Below are positions 1 to 7,944 of a DNA stretch of 64,000 nucleotides, in pieces. Each line of letters begins with the position of its first letter. Within the stretch, counting starts at the first letter, position 1. The stretch is from WRMS01 sp038562165. Its GTDB lineage: Bacteria; Bacillota; Peptococcia; DRI-13; UBA5745. The position numbers were made by a program, and so were the translations under genes. The stretch is from assembly GCA_038562165.1 (NCBI GenBank), contig JBCFAO010000005.1:43934-107933 (forward strand), written 5' to 3'. Under the pieces are notes generated by a model that made no database searches, was not told the origin of the DNA, and saw only the letters and a program-made list of their open reading frames with translations.

Positions 1-662
1 CTGCCGGGATCAATACCGTTTTCTGCAGCCACAGCCGCCAAGTGCAGAAGATAGGTGGGCGTTCCCATTAACACCGTTACCTTGAACTTCTTGATCATGC
101 GCAAGCGCAGCATGCTGTCCCAGGCCCCGCCGGGAACCACTAAAGAGCCGATAAAATGTTCGCAGGCGTCATAAACCCCATGCAGGCCCACGAAGGGTAA
201 AAAGCCAAAGGCCGCATGAACCACATCTTCTTTCCGGACCCCCGCCGCCCACAGGCCCCGGACCCCGCCTTCACAGAAAACGCCAAAGTAGTCCTCCTTC
301 GTAAAGGGGATCAGCACCGGCTCACCGGTGGTCCCCGAGGTCATGGCAATTCTGGAAATCGATCCGCTGCCGGGAACCTGCATCATGCCATAGGGCGGCT
401 CTTTTTCCTGACTTATACGGATCTCTTCCTTTTTTAAAATAGGGATGTGTCTGATGTCCTCCATGGTTTTTAACCGTTTCGGCAAGAAGCCGGCTTTTTG
501 CCATTTTTGGCGGTAAAACCCGCTTTTCTCCCATAGGTAGCCTACCTGCTCCACTAGCCTGCCGAATTGCAGCTTTTGCAGCTCTTCCCTGGGCATCAAC
601 TCCGCCACAGACCAATATTTGCAATGGATATTCGTTGTTTCTTTAATCTTGGGCATCCTCAT
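1..662 (-). CDS. Phenylacetate-CoA ligase-like AMP-forming acyl-CoA ligase, N-terminal part
   Basis: Amino-terminal 220 residues of an adenylate-forming CoA ligase; the rest lies beyond the left edge. Such enzymes activate a carboxylate with ATP and pass it to CoA in the cytoplasm. Seen: the family opening YWSVAELMPREELQKLQ (residues 16-32), FYRQKW (49-54) and the adenylate P-loop TSGTTGEP (108-115). The start is the ATG at 660-662, placed 7 bases after GAGG; an ATG two codons later leaves no room for a ribosome site. It follows an SLC13-type carrier by 40 bp on the same strand, so uptake and CoA activation of one acid is a fair inference. The substrate cannot be read; archaeal-type aryl ligases and capsule-associated PaaK-like proteins share these motifs. 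Confidence 0.8.
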   Translation of the reverse strand, partial: MRMPKIKETTNIHCKYWSVAELMPREELQKLQFGRLVEQVGYLWEKSGFYRQKWQKAGFLPKRLKTMEDIRHIPILKKEEIRISQEKEPPYGMMQVPGSGSISRIAMTSGTTGEPVLIPFTKEDYFGVFCEGGVRGLWAAGVRKEDVVHAAFGFLPFVGLHGVYDACEHFIGSLVVPGGAWDSMLRLRMIKKFKVTVLMGTPTYLLHLAAVAAENGIDPG

Positions 663-702
663 TTTTACGCCTCACAGGTTTTTTCACCAATAGTTTGGTG
701 GA

Positions 703-2133
703 TTAAAACAATCCTAAGGGACGGGCCAGCACCATCATGGCCAAGGTCATGACAACGGTCCACAACACACAGACAGGCACACCGGCTTTGAAATAGTCCC
801 CCATTTTATAATGGCCTGACGAATAGGTAATCAGGGGAACGGGATCAAGGGGCAGCAAGAAGGCCGCCGATACGGTGAAGCCCATGGGAATAACCAGAAA
901 AGCCGGATTCATTCCCAAACTGGTGGCGAAGGCCGCCAGGGTGGGCACCATAACCGATACGATAGCCGGATTAACAGGCACCAGCAAATGGATCAATATA
1001 GTGAATATTACGACAAAAAGTATTACGGTTAGGGAAGAGGCTCCTTGAATGCCGCTTAAAGCCGTTGTGGCTACCCAAGTGGCGGCTCCAGAGTTCCACA
1101 GGGTGGTGCCTAAAGAGCTGGAAGCGCCGATCAGCAGTATGGTATCCCAGCCAACCCTGTTTTTGGCAGTATCCCAGGTCAGCAGATTGATGCCGGGGAC
1201 AAAGAAAAGGGCTGCCCCAAGGGTGGCGGATATAGGCAGGGGAATTTTATGGATGGTTTCGGTAAACCAGGTGATCAGCATAAGAACCATAATAGCCATA
1301 AATTTTATTTCATTTTTTGATACGGGCCCCAATTCCTTGTATTCCTTATGCACATCCTCCATGCCCACCAGTTTATCCATCTCGGGAGGGAACACCATGG
1401 TGATGAGCTTCCAGGCCAGGGGCGTTGTCAGAATAACCACGGGAATGCCTACAGAAGACCATTGGACAAAGCCTATATCGATCTCGGAGGTGGATTTGAG
1501 CAGAGATAAAGTCAATACATTTAATGAAGAGCCTGCCGGCGTGGCTACGCCGCCGATTAACGAGGCGAAGGGAATGCCGATCATCAGCGTTTTCGCAAAA
1601 TTGCTGGAGCCCAGCTTGCAATTATTTTTGTCCAGAAGAGCTAGGCCGATGGGAGCGAAGGCCGCTGCCGCCGGCACATCGGAAATACAAGTGGATAGCA
1701 CTGCCGTTGCCGCCATAAGATAAAAGGCCGCTTTTTTAGGATTACCTTCCGACATCATGGTTATTTTCATCGATATCCGCTTACTCAAACCGCTGGCCGA
1801 TAAAGCGGCAGCCAGGAAAAAGGAGGATAAAACAAAGAGAACCGTGGGAGTAGCAAAGTTCTGAACCGCCGGCCCCATTTTCTCCGTACCGATGATATGC
1901 TGTAAAAACAATAGCACAAGGGATGAAACCGCAATGGGTAAAATCTCGACTACCCAGGCAATAACAGCCACCACCATAAGGGCAATGGACTTCTGGCCGA
2001 TGGGAGTCAGCCCTTCAGGCGTAGGCAATGCGGTTATGGCAAAATAGATAAGAAACGTAGCTATCAACCAAATACCTTTTTTCAATACCGGGGACATCAT
2101 CGATTTCTCTTTAGATTCAGCTTTTAAATTCAT
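703..2133 (-). CDS. SLC13/DASS family dicarboxylate or anion permease
   Basis: Integral membrane carrier of 476 residues, hydrophobic throughout, of the divalent anion:sodium symporter type (succinate, malate, sulfate or related anions). Family-like stretches are the paired helix-breaking segments with GGVATPAGSSLN in the first half and PVNPAIVSVMVPTLAAFA in the second, and the conserved late segment PLDPVPLITYSSGHY. The start is the ATG at 2131-2133, eight bases after GGAGG; the in-frame TTG five codons upstream overlaps that ribosome site. It heads a pair with the CoA-ligase gene downstream. Family is clear, substrate is not. Confidence 0.85.
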   Translation of the reverse strand: MNLKAESKEKSMMSPVLKKGIWLIATFLIYFAITALPTPEGLTPIGQKSIALMVVAVIAWVVEILPIAVSSLVLLFLQHIIGTEKMGPAVQNFATPTVLFVLSSFFLAAALSASGLSKRISMKITMMSEGNPKKAAFYLMAATAVLSTCISDVPAAAAFAPIGLALLDKNNCKLGSSNFAKTLMIGIPFASLIGGVATPAGSSLNVLTLSLLKSTSEIDIGFVQWSSVGIPVVILTTPLAWKLITMVFPPEMDKLVGMEDVHKEYKELGPVSKNEIKFMAIMVLMLITWFTETIHKIPLPISATLGAALFFVPGINLLTWDTAKNRVGWDTILLIGASSSLGTTLWNSGAATWVATTALSGIQGASSLTVILFVVIFTILIHLLVPVNPAIVSVMVPTLAAFATSLGMNPAFLVIPMGFTVSAAFLLPLDPVPLITYSSGHYKMGDYFKAGVPVCVLWTVVMTLAMMVLARPLGLF

Positions 2134-2194
2134 AGGCTTTTCCTCCAAGTTTTTTTATCCGACGGAATAAGGCAAAATGGAACGCTACCTTCAA
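2117..2194 (-). CDS. Possible 25-residue leader ORF before the SLC13 gene
   Basis: A strong AGGAGGTGA at 2197-2205 precedes a TTG codon that opens a 25-residue frame (MKVAFHFALFRRIKKLGGKA...). This frame runs across the ribosome site and start of the SLC13 gene and stops 17 bases inside it. The arrangement would allow translational coupling. No conserved product is recognised and the spacing to TTG (about 4 bases) is short, so it may be a vestige of an older start. Confidence 0.25.
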   Translation of the reverse strand: MKVAFHFALFRRIKKLGGKAYEFKS

Positions 2195-2415
2195 CTCACC
2201 TCCTTATTTTTTCATAACGGCCAAGATTTAATCTTGCTTCGTTATTAATTGTGAATTTTGTAACTAATTCGATTAAAAAAAATAGCCGCACTTTACTTTT
2301 ACTTTGTTTGTAATAACAATAACATGGGAAAATCCATAAGTGAAATATACATTTGCGATAGGATTAATAGGCGATTCGAATAAAAAAGTTTCACTGCCGC
2401 CGCTGACTTTTAAAA

Positions 2416-2467
2416 ATACAAAAGCGCTCAAAACCTTAATTTTATAAGGGTTACTGAGCGCTTTTTT
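2416..2467. terminator. Bidirectional intrinsic terminator
   Basis: An 11-bp stem AAAAGCGCTCA/TGAGCGCTTTT with an inner AACCTTA/TAAGGGTT helix is flanked by T-runs in both directions. It lies between the VanX-like gene (reading left, ending at 2666) and the SLC13 gene. In the 2134-2665 spacer I also see two copies of the dispersed 23-bp motif and no gene beyond the short leader frame. Confidence 0.6.
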
Positions 2468-2552
2468 CGCAACTGTGCGGCAGCACCTTCGTTTTCTTTT
2501 CGTCCGCACCCCAAACGGTAGTGACGGTAGTACCCCCAAGGCAGGGGCGAAG

Positions 2553-2630
2553 TGTGCAAAAATTCAGGTTGTGCACGGTCACTTAGCTCGAAAGCCTGAT
2601 AAATCAGTGCACAACTTCGTTTTTTGTGCA
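2553..2630. repeat. Dispersed 23-bp motif, two opposed copies
   Basis: Copy one (2553-2575, plus) begins TGTGCAAAAATTCAGG and ends GTTGTGCA. Copy two (2608-2630, minus) begins TGCACAAAAAACGAAG and ends with the same GTTGTGCA. The same motif recurs in four other spacers of this window. Both lie downstream of the VanX-like gene. Function unknown. Confidence 0.6.
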
Positions 2631-2665
2631 GTTAGCCCGGACTTTGCCGGAAATCAGGAAAGAAC

Positions 2666-3592
2666 TTATTCTGCATCAAGGGTTTTCAGGGGTATAGTCA
2701 AGAAGTCCCTGTCCGTAGCGGGATAAGATTTAGCGTCCTTGTCGTCGTAATGCCACCACTCACTCTTTATGGTAGTGAAACCGCATTCAACCATGACTTT
2801 CGTTAAATAATCCATATTATCTTTGGCGGCCTGGCTGCGGGGCGGCTGGCCGGGGCCGGGATTGTAGGCCCGGTGAGCAGTGGCGTCAAACGTATCGATG
2901 GCCGAAGGCATTTCCAGAGGATTTCCCTCACTATCCAGCAACGTCACATCCACTGCCGCTCCCCGGTTGTGATTGGAAGGGCTGCGGTGGGGATTAGCTA
3001 AATAGGCGCTATTGCCTATCAGTTCAAACATTTTCAACTGCACGGAAAAAGGCCGGTAAGCATCGGTAATCAATAGCTGATAGCCGCCGGCGGCCAAAAT
3101 TGCCTGGGCTTTTTTTAATTTCTCCGCCGTACCCTTCTGCAGGAGACATAAATCCAGGGGATAGAGAACCTGCCCTGTAAAATTATCTTCGGTGGCATAG
3201 AGCATGTTTACCTGAATACCCGGAATCACCAGCCGCACATCCACCAATTCATCCTGATAGGTCTTGCCGCCCTCAATAAAGGCAACAGGCTGGGGAAAGG
3301 CATAGAGCAGGGGAGGCTCCGGCGGAACATCTTCTTTTGCACCTTGCTCTTCTTGATCCTCTGCATTTTCCTGCTCTGCCATTTTCTGATCCTCATCAGA
3401 ATTTGCATCAAGGCCTTCCTCCGTTTGCCCTTTTGCCTGCTCCAGGCTGCCGAACAGGAGTACCTTTACCTGGCCGCTATAGACCAGGGTGGCCAACACC
3501 ACCATACCAAGCAGTACAATGAGGATCAAGCCTGGCCGGATTTTTCGCTTGCGGCGGGGCCTTTCCTTTATATAATAAGCGGCAGGTTTCAT
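2666..3592 (-). CDS. Membrane-anchored VanX-type D-alanyl-D-alanine dipeptidase (peptidase M15D)
   Basis: 308 residues: a basic N-terminus, one transmembrane anchor (about 21-39), a Glu/Asp/Gln-rich linker (about 50-90) and an M15D zinc peptidase domain. Zinc and catalytic residues are visible as SNHNRGAAVD (H208, D215) and EWWH (E278, H281). The family hydrolyses D-Ala-D-Ala or related dipeptides in wall turnover or vancomycin resistance. The anchor places the domain outside the membrane, unlike cytoplasmic VanX, so peptidoglycan peptide recycling is likelier than resistance; no vanHA genes are adjacent. Start ATG has GAGGGG upstream. It stands alone on its strand. A VanY carboxypeptidase-like role cannot be excluded. 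Confidence 0.82.
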   Translation of the reverse strand: MKPAAYYIKERPRRKRKIRPGLILIVLLGMVVLATLVYSGQVKVLLFGSLEQAKGQTEEGLDANSDEDQKMAEQENAEDQEEQGAKEDVPPEPPLLYAFPQPVAFIEGGKTYQDELVDVRLVIPGIQVNMLYATEDNFTGQVLYPLDLCLLQKGTAEKLKKAQAILAAGGYQLLITDAYRPFSVQLKMFELIGNSAYLANPHRSPSNHNRGAAVDVTLLDSEGNPLEMPSAIDTFDATAHRAYNPGPGQPPRSQAAKDNMDYLTKVMVECGFTTIKSEWWHYDDKDAKSYPATDRDFLTIPLKTLDAE

Positions 3593-3731
3593 TTTTCAAT
3601 ACCCCTCGTCCTTTTCTTCTTCACTTGCTATTTTAGCGTAGCACTTTCCCCCTGTAAAGAATAAGATAGGATACCGGCATGGATGGTACCTCTATCCCGG
3701 ATAAACAAAAAAAGAAAGGACGCATGTCTAA

Positions 3732-4448
3732 ATGAAAGCCTTGAACGCATATGTGGAAACCTTCGGGACCATATTTGCCAACGGCCGTCCCGGACGCCCC
3801 GGGAAATACCCCATCGACTGCACCCCCGTAAGAACCTGCAGGCCAGCTCCCTGCAACCTTCCCAGGCCCGTCTTAGGGGTCTCCACCTGTGGTGAGGGTA
3901 ACCGTGTTTACGGTCACTCCAACTTCACCAATTTCCCCAGTAATTGTGGCGGCGGCTGCGGCTCCTACGGCTGCGGCAGGTCTTCGTGCAGCGGCTGCGG
4001 CCGCTGCCGCCGCTCCTGCCGGTCATGCCGGGGTTGCGGCTCCTCCCACTGCTCTTGCAGGTCTTTCCCCCTTTGCGGCACGTCCTGTGGCACCTCCTGC
4101 GGCACGTCCTGCTGCCCCCGGCCACTGCCGACCTGTGGCCCCTGCTTTGATGGCGTCACCCAAATTTACTGCAACCATAGAGGTTGCCGTACCGTAGGCT
4201 ATTCCTCTTTTTCCGCAGGTTGCTGCAATCCTTGCTCCTCCTGCGATTGGCGCCATTCCTGCTGTCAGCCTTTCTGCTCCCCCTCTTGCTCCCTGCCCTG
4301 TCAGCCCCTGTGCCTGCCTGCCTGCACTCCCCGCCGCACCGTGGTGTACCGGCCTTTGCCCGCTCCCATGGCAGCCTACGGCGAAAGTTCCCCGCAGGAT
4401 TGGAACCAGTGGGACTACGACGAAGTGCAAGGTGAAGTGATCGAGTAA
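3732..4448 (+). CDS. Cysteine-rich low-complexity protein, 35 Cys in 238 residues
   Basis: I do not recognise a family. The protein has 35 cysteines (about 15%), set in Gly/Ser/Arg-rich CGXC, SCRSC and CGTSCGTSC repeats between residues 30 and 200. The ends differ: residues 1-28 are Cys-free (MKALNAYVETFGTIFANGR) and the last 35 are acidic (DWNQWDYDEVQGEVIE). No signal peptide or membrane segment. The ATG at 3732 lies 11 bases after AAAGGA; another ATG at 3724 stops after three codons. It is a lone gene closed by a strong terminator. Cross-linked spore coat or exosporium protein, or metal-binding protein, are guesses from composition and the spore-forming host. Antisense and other frames here are also open because of composition, but this frame has the ribosome site. 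Confidence 0.6.
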   Translation: MKALNAYVETFGTIFANGRPGRPGKYPIDCTPVRTCRPAPCNLPRPVLGVSTCGEGNRVYGHSNFTNFPSNCGGGCGSYGCGRSSCSGCGRCRRSCRSCRGCGSSHCSCRSFPLCGTSCGTSCGTSCCPRPLPTCGPCFDGVTQIYCNHRGCRTVGYSSFSAGCCNPCSSCDWRHSCCQPFCSPSCSLPCQPLCLPACTPRRTVVYRPLPAPMAAYGESSPQDWNQWDYDEVQGEVIE

Positions 4449-4508
4449 AGGCAAAGGTATTGCCCTTACCTATCACTGAGCGGTGGTGTAGCGACATGAC
4501 AACAATTC

Positions 4509-4552
4509 GGCCGTCCCCCAGGCTTACAAACCTGAAGGGAGACGGCCTTTTT
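4509..4552 (+). terminator. Intrinsic terminator after the Cys-rich gene
   Basis: GGCCGTC/GACGGCC stem with an inner CAGG/CCTG helix, followed by TTTTT; 60 bp after the stop codon at 4448. Confidence 0.8.
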
Positions 4553-4584
4553 GTGTTCTCAGCCTTTTTCGCCTTTTTTATTCG

Positions 4585-4613
4585 TTGACAGAATAATAGT
4601 TTGATATTAAAAT
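4585..4613 (+). promoter_or_regulatory. Sigma-A promoter with FabT-like operator
   Basis: TTGACA (4585-4590), 17-bp spacer, TAAAAT (4608-4613), 44 bp before the MarR start. The -10 region sits inside AGTTTGATATTAAAAT (4598-4613), which resembles the FabT box of lactic acid bacteria (AnTTTGATTATCAAAT) at 12 of 16 positions. Autoregulation by the MarR protein is inferred. Confidence 0.55.
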
Positions 4614-4656
4614 ATTTTATAGTTAAAAGTAATTGGGTGTCCAGAAAGGTTTGGCG

Positions 4657-5130
4657 ATGAATACGCAGCACAAGGCTGAACTAAATCATTTTTTCGTTAC
4701 GGTTTTCAACAATATCCTGATATGGGAGGAGCAGACCTTAGCTTCTTGCGGGGCGCCGGGCCTCAGCGTGAAAGAGTTTCATGTGCTGGAAGCCATTGAC
4801 CGTTTGCAGGCAAAAAGCAAAAACACCATGACCAACGTGGCCAGGGCTTTATCCATCAGTGTGGGAGCTTTGACTACCGCCATCAACGTACTGGTCAGAA
4901 AAGGCTACGTCAGCCGGCAGCAAAGCCAGGAGGACAGGCGGATCATCAATATTTTTCTGACGGACAAGGGCCTGGCAGCCAATGAGCTGCACCACAAGTT
5001 TCATGAAGAAATGATTGAGGAGGTGGTCTCCGATCTGGAGGGCCCCCAACTGGATATGCTGATTTTATCCCTCAAGCATCTGAGCCGTTTTTTTATGAAC
5101 AAAATGACAACAAAAACAGAAAACGAATAG
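4657..5130 (+). CDS. MarR family transcriptional regulator
   Basis: 157-residue winged-helix regulator. The DNA-binding part shows MTNVARALSISVGALTTAIN (recognition helix) followed by the wing RKGYVSRQQSQEDRRIINIFLT, including the DRR motif typical of MarR. The start is the ATG at 4657, six bases after AAAGGT. Ten bases separate it from the degV-type gene, so the two are co-transcribed. Because DegV/FakB proteins deliver fatty acids, and the promoter carries a FabT-like box, a role in lipid sensing is a reasonable inference. No fatty-acid synthesis genes are in the window. Family certain, ligand unknown. Confidence 0.85.
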   Translation: MNTQHKAELNHFFVTVFNNILIWEEQTLASCGAPGLSVKEFHVLEAIDRLQAKSKNTMTNVARALSISVGALTTAINVLVRKGYVSRQQSQEDRRIINIFLTDKGLAANELHHKFHEEMIEEVVSDLEGPQLDMLILSLKHLSRFFMNKMTTKTENE

Positions 5131-5139
5131 GAGCGTATC

Positions 5140-5997
5140 ATGAACATTGCCATTATAACAGACAGCACCTGCGATTTATCCGCCAGTGCCGAAGCCGCTT
5201 ATCAAATCGATATCGTGCCTTTGATGGTGACCTTTGGCGAAAAAGCCTACCGGGACGGCATCGACCTGACCAACAGCGAGTTTTACCTGCGGCTAGCCAA
5301 AGCCGAAATACTGCCCACCACTTCTCAGCCTACGCCGGCGGCATTCCAGGAGGTTTTCCGCCGCCGCCTGGACGAGGGCAAAGACATCGTAGGCATCTTT
5401 ATTTCCGCCGGCCTCAGCGGTACTTATCAGTCCGCCATGATCGCCAGAAGCAGCTTTATTAATGAAGAGCAAAGCAGGATCTATCTGATAGACAGCCAGC
5501 AGGCTACCGGCAGCCTGGGCATTTTGGTTCACCAGGCCTGCAAAATGCGGGATCAGGGGGCCGGCGCCAAAGAAATTGCCGACAGCATCAATGAACTGGT
5601 GCCCCGGACCAGACTTTACGCCTTATTCGATACCCTGAAATATCTCAAAATGGGCGGACGCTTGTCCGCCGCCGCCGCCGCTGCCGGCGGTCTGCTCAAT
5701 ATTTCGCCGGTCTGCTCCCTCGTAAACGGCAAGCTGGTACCGATAGCCAAGATTCGCAAGCGGCAAAATGTTTTCCACCAATGGCTGCGGGAGAAGCTGC
5801 TGACGGATATTCCCGATCCCCAATACAGCGCCGCCTTCCTGCACAGTGACGCTCCGGCCCTGGCCGCTGCTTTGCAGGAAGAGTTTAAATACCTGTTGTC
5901 CCCAGACAAAACCCTGACCCTCTCCCTCGGCGCTGTCGTCGGCACCCATACCGGGCCCAATGCCCAAGGCATTGCCTATATCGCCAAAGCAAAGTAA
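5140..5997 (+). CDS. DegV family fatty-acid-binding protein (FakB-like)
   Basis: 285 residues, the normal DegV length. Seen: the opening IITDSTCDLS with the conserved serine/threonine region that contacts the fatty-acid carboxylate, TSQPTPAAFQEVF (TSQPS-like motif), and IFISAGLSGTYQSA. In Firmicutes these proteins present exogenous fatty acids to the FakA kinase for phospholipid synthesis; no fakA is adjacent. RBS is AATAGGAG before the ATG. Second gene of the MarR operon and followed by a terminator. Confidence 0.88.
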   Translation: MNIAIITDSTCDLSASAEAAYQIDIVPLMVTFGEKAYRDGIDLTNSEFYLRLAKAEILPTTSQPTPAAFQEVFRRRLDEGKDIVGIFISAGLSGTYQSAMIARSSFINEEQSRIYLIDSQQATGSLGILVHQACKMRDQGAGAKEIADSINELVPRTRLYALFDTLKYLKMGGRLSAAAAAAGGLLNISPVCSLVNGKLVPIAKIRKRQNVFHQWLREKLLTDIPDPQYSAAFLHSDAPALAAALQEEFKYLLSPDKTLTLSLGAVVGTHTGPNAQGIAYIAKAK

Positions 5998-6074
5998 GAA
6001 GAAAGCCGGATCAGCCTATACTCACTATCTTGCCAGGAAAATCATACATTTATATATTTCTGCTTGGGTGTCTC

Positions 6075-6121
6075 GGGTGTCTCAGATGGGCCTGAAAAGG
6101 TTCCGGTGAGGCACCCCTTTT
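6075..6121 (+). terminator. Intrinsic terminator after degV-type gene
   Basis: Stem GGGTGTCTCA/TGAGGCACCC with an inner GGGCCT/AGGTTCC helix, then CTTTT. The remaining spacer to 6275 has a second weak inverted repeat (GGCCGGCTCAAA near 6143 against TTTGAGCAGGCC near 6223) that could end spoIVA from the other side. Confidence 0.7.
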
Positions 6122-6275
6122 GTTTTGCAACATGACAAAGAGGCCGGCTCAAATCAAGCCCCAAACACTGTCTATAGCGGCTGGCTTATGAAACCAGGCT
6201 ATGCAGCCTTTTGATTCGCTTTTGAGCAGGCCCCTTTGTCTTCCGGATTCTTTCTAGTACTAGAAGTACGGATTC

Positions 6276-7748
6276 TCAGATAATAATGAAGATGATGCCG
6301 CCGCTGCCCTCGTTGACAATGCGTTTCATGGCTTCTCTCAGCTTATGCTGGATGCTTTCAGGCATGCCGGTCAGCTTGCTGCTGATCCCTTCGCCTACCA
6401 GATCATGAAGGGACTTGCCGAAAATATCGTAACTCCAAATCTGGGAGGGGTTTTCCTGGAATTTATCGGTGATGTAGCGGGCCAAATCGGCGCACTGCCT
6501 CTCCGTACCCATCAACGGTGTGATTTCCGTATTGATGTCGGTACGAATCATATGAATGGCCGGGGCGCTGGCTTTCAGCTTAACGCCGAACAGTCCTCCC
6601 TGCTTGATCAGCTCCGGCTCTTCCAGAGTCATCTCATCCATTAAAGGATTGACTACGGCATAACCGGAATCCCGGACAATAGCCAAAGCGTCTTTTACTT
6701 TATCGTAGTCCTTCTTGATGGTGGCATAAGACATCAAGAGCTGCAATACATCCTGATTGCCGTCTACGGCAAAGCCGGTGACTTCCTTCAGAACCTGATA
6801 CCACAGGCCGTCCTGCACCGTCACGCTGATGGAAGCCATACCGGTGCCCAGATCCATATCCTCCAGCACCACTTCTTCCACCACCGTATTTTCGCTGAGC
6901 ATTTCGATGGCTTTGTCAATATCCCGCAAGCGGCTTACCGGCTCAATAGCATCGGTGACGGAGGTTTCCATCTGCACCCGCAGCCAGTAATCCTCCGGCA
7001 GCACCTCTACCCACTTGGGCAGATTGACATTGACTTCCGTCACGGGGAATTCAAAAAGGGCTTCCTCTAGAATTTTCGTAATGCCTTCCGTGTCCAGGCC
7101 GGAAATATCCATGGCCATCACCGGCACTTCGTAGCGCAGCTCCATGCTTTGAGCCAGCTCCAAAGTCTCCAGTTCTTCCGGCTTGGAAGTGTTGAGAACC
7201 ACTACGAAAGGACGGGAAAGCTGTTTCAGCTCTTCAATAACCCGGGCTTCCGGCTCTTCATAGTTCTCCCTGGGAATATCCGTAATGGAACCGTCGGTGG
7301 TCACCACCACACCGATGGTGGAGTGATCGGCAATTACTTTTCTGGTACCTATCTCCGCTGCTTCCTGGAAAGGCATAGGATCATCGGACCAAGGCGTATG
7401 CACCATTCTGGGGCCGCTTTCATCCTCGTAGCCTTTAGCCCCTTCCACGCTGTAGCCTACGCAATCCACCACCCGCATTCTCACCGTCAGGCCTTCTTTG
7501 ATCTCCACCTCCACCGCTTCATTGGGAATAAACTTCGGTTCGGTGGTCATGATGGCCCGGCCGGCAGCACTCTGGGGCAACTCATCGATGGTGCGCTGGC
7601 GGTCATATTCGTCGGTAATATTGGGAATCACCAATAAATCCATGACCTTTTTTATGAAAGTGGATTTTCCTGCCCTTACCGGGCCCACGACCCCTAAGTA
7701 GATATCGCCGCCAGTTCTCTGCGCAATATCCTGAAAAACATTCTCCAC
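6276..7748 (-). CDS. spoIVA: Stage IV sporulation protein A, spore coat morphogenetic ATPase
   Basis: 490 residues, matching the B. subtilis length. SpoIVA polymerises on the forespore outer membrane with ATP hydrolysis and forms the basement layer of the coat. Seen: Walker A GPVRAGKS (22-29), the N-terminal block DIAQRTGGDIYLGVVG, the stretch GYEDESGPRM, and the hallmark C-terminus RIVNEGSGGIIFIII needed for anchoring. The start is GTG with AGGAGGG six bases upstream. A sigma-E-like promoter lies 124 bp upstream. This gene is the clearest proof of a spore-forming host. Confidence 0.97.
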   Translation of the reverse strand: MENVFQDIAQRTGGDIYLGVVGPVRAGKSTFIKKVMDLLVIPNITDEYDRQRTIDELPQSAAGRAIMTTEPKFIPNEAVEVEIKEGLTVRMRVVDCVGYSVEGAKGYEDESGPRMVHTPWSDDPMPFQEAAEIGTRKVIADHSTIGVVVTTDGSITDIPRENYEEPEARVIEELKQLSRPFVVVLNTSKPEELETLELAQSMELRYEVPVMAMDISGLDTEGITKILEEALFEFPVTEVNVNLPKWVEVLPEDYWLRVQMETSVTDAIEPVSRLRDIDKAIEMLSENTVVEEVVLEDMDLGTGMASISVTVQDGLWYQVLKEVTGFAVDGNQDVLQLLMSYATIKKDYDKVKDALAIVRDSGYAVVNPLMDEMTLEEPELIKQGGLFGVKLKASAPAIHMIRTDINTEITPLMGTERQCADLARYITDKFQENPSQIWSYDIFGKSLHDLVGEGISSKLTGMPESIQHKLREAMKRIVNEGSGGIIFIII

Positions 7749-7871
7749 GCCAATCCCTCCTATGTCTTATTGCAGCTGGAGCCTGCCGACACAAAGCCTC
7801 AATGTTGCCATCCGCCTATTTCGGAATGTGTTAACGGGCTCACTTCGCCAAGCGGCACTGATTTGCTATAA

Positions 7872-7901
7872 ACTATATGGGACAGGTGGAGGGAATATAC
7901 C
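7872..7901 (-). promoter_or_regulatory. Sigma-E-like promoter of spoIVA
   Basis: On the minus strand: GGTATATT (7894-7901), a 14-base spacer, then CATATAGT (7872-7879). This fits the mother-cell sigma-E pattern of -35 kmATATT and -10 CATACAnT, with one change in each box. spoIVA is a sigma-E gene in B. subtilis. The implied leader is about 117 nt. Confidence 0.55.
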
Positions 7902-7944
7902 TAAAATTTAAACTTGGATGATGTTTTTCTTGTCCTGGTCCTGC

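Noticed and set aside
1049..1723. 224-codon frame opposite the SLC13 gene
   Set aside because: It lies wholly antisense to a clear transporter gene, lacks a ribosome site and has no recognisable domain.
4023..4454. Antisense Ala/Gly-rich frame across the Cys-rich gene
   Set aside because: Open only because of the biased composition; no ribosome site. The plus-strand frame has an RBS and a terminator placed for it.
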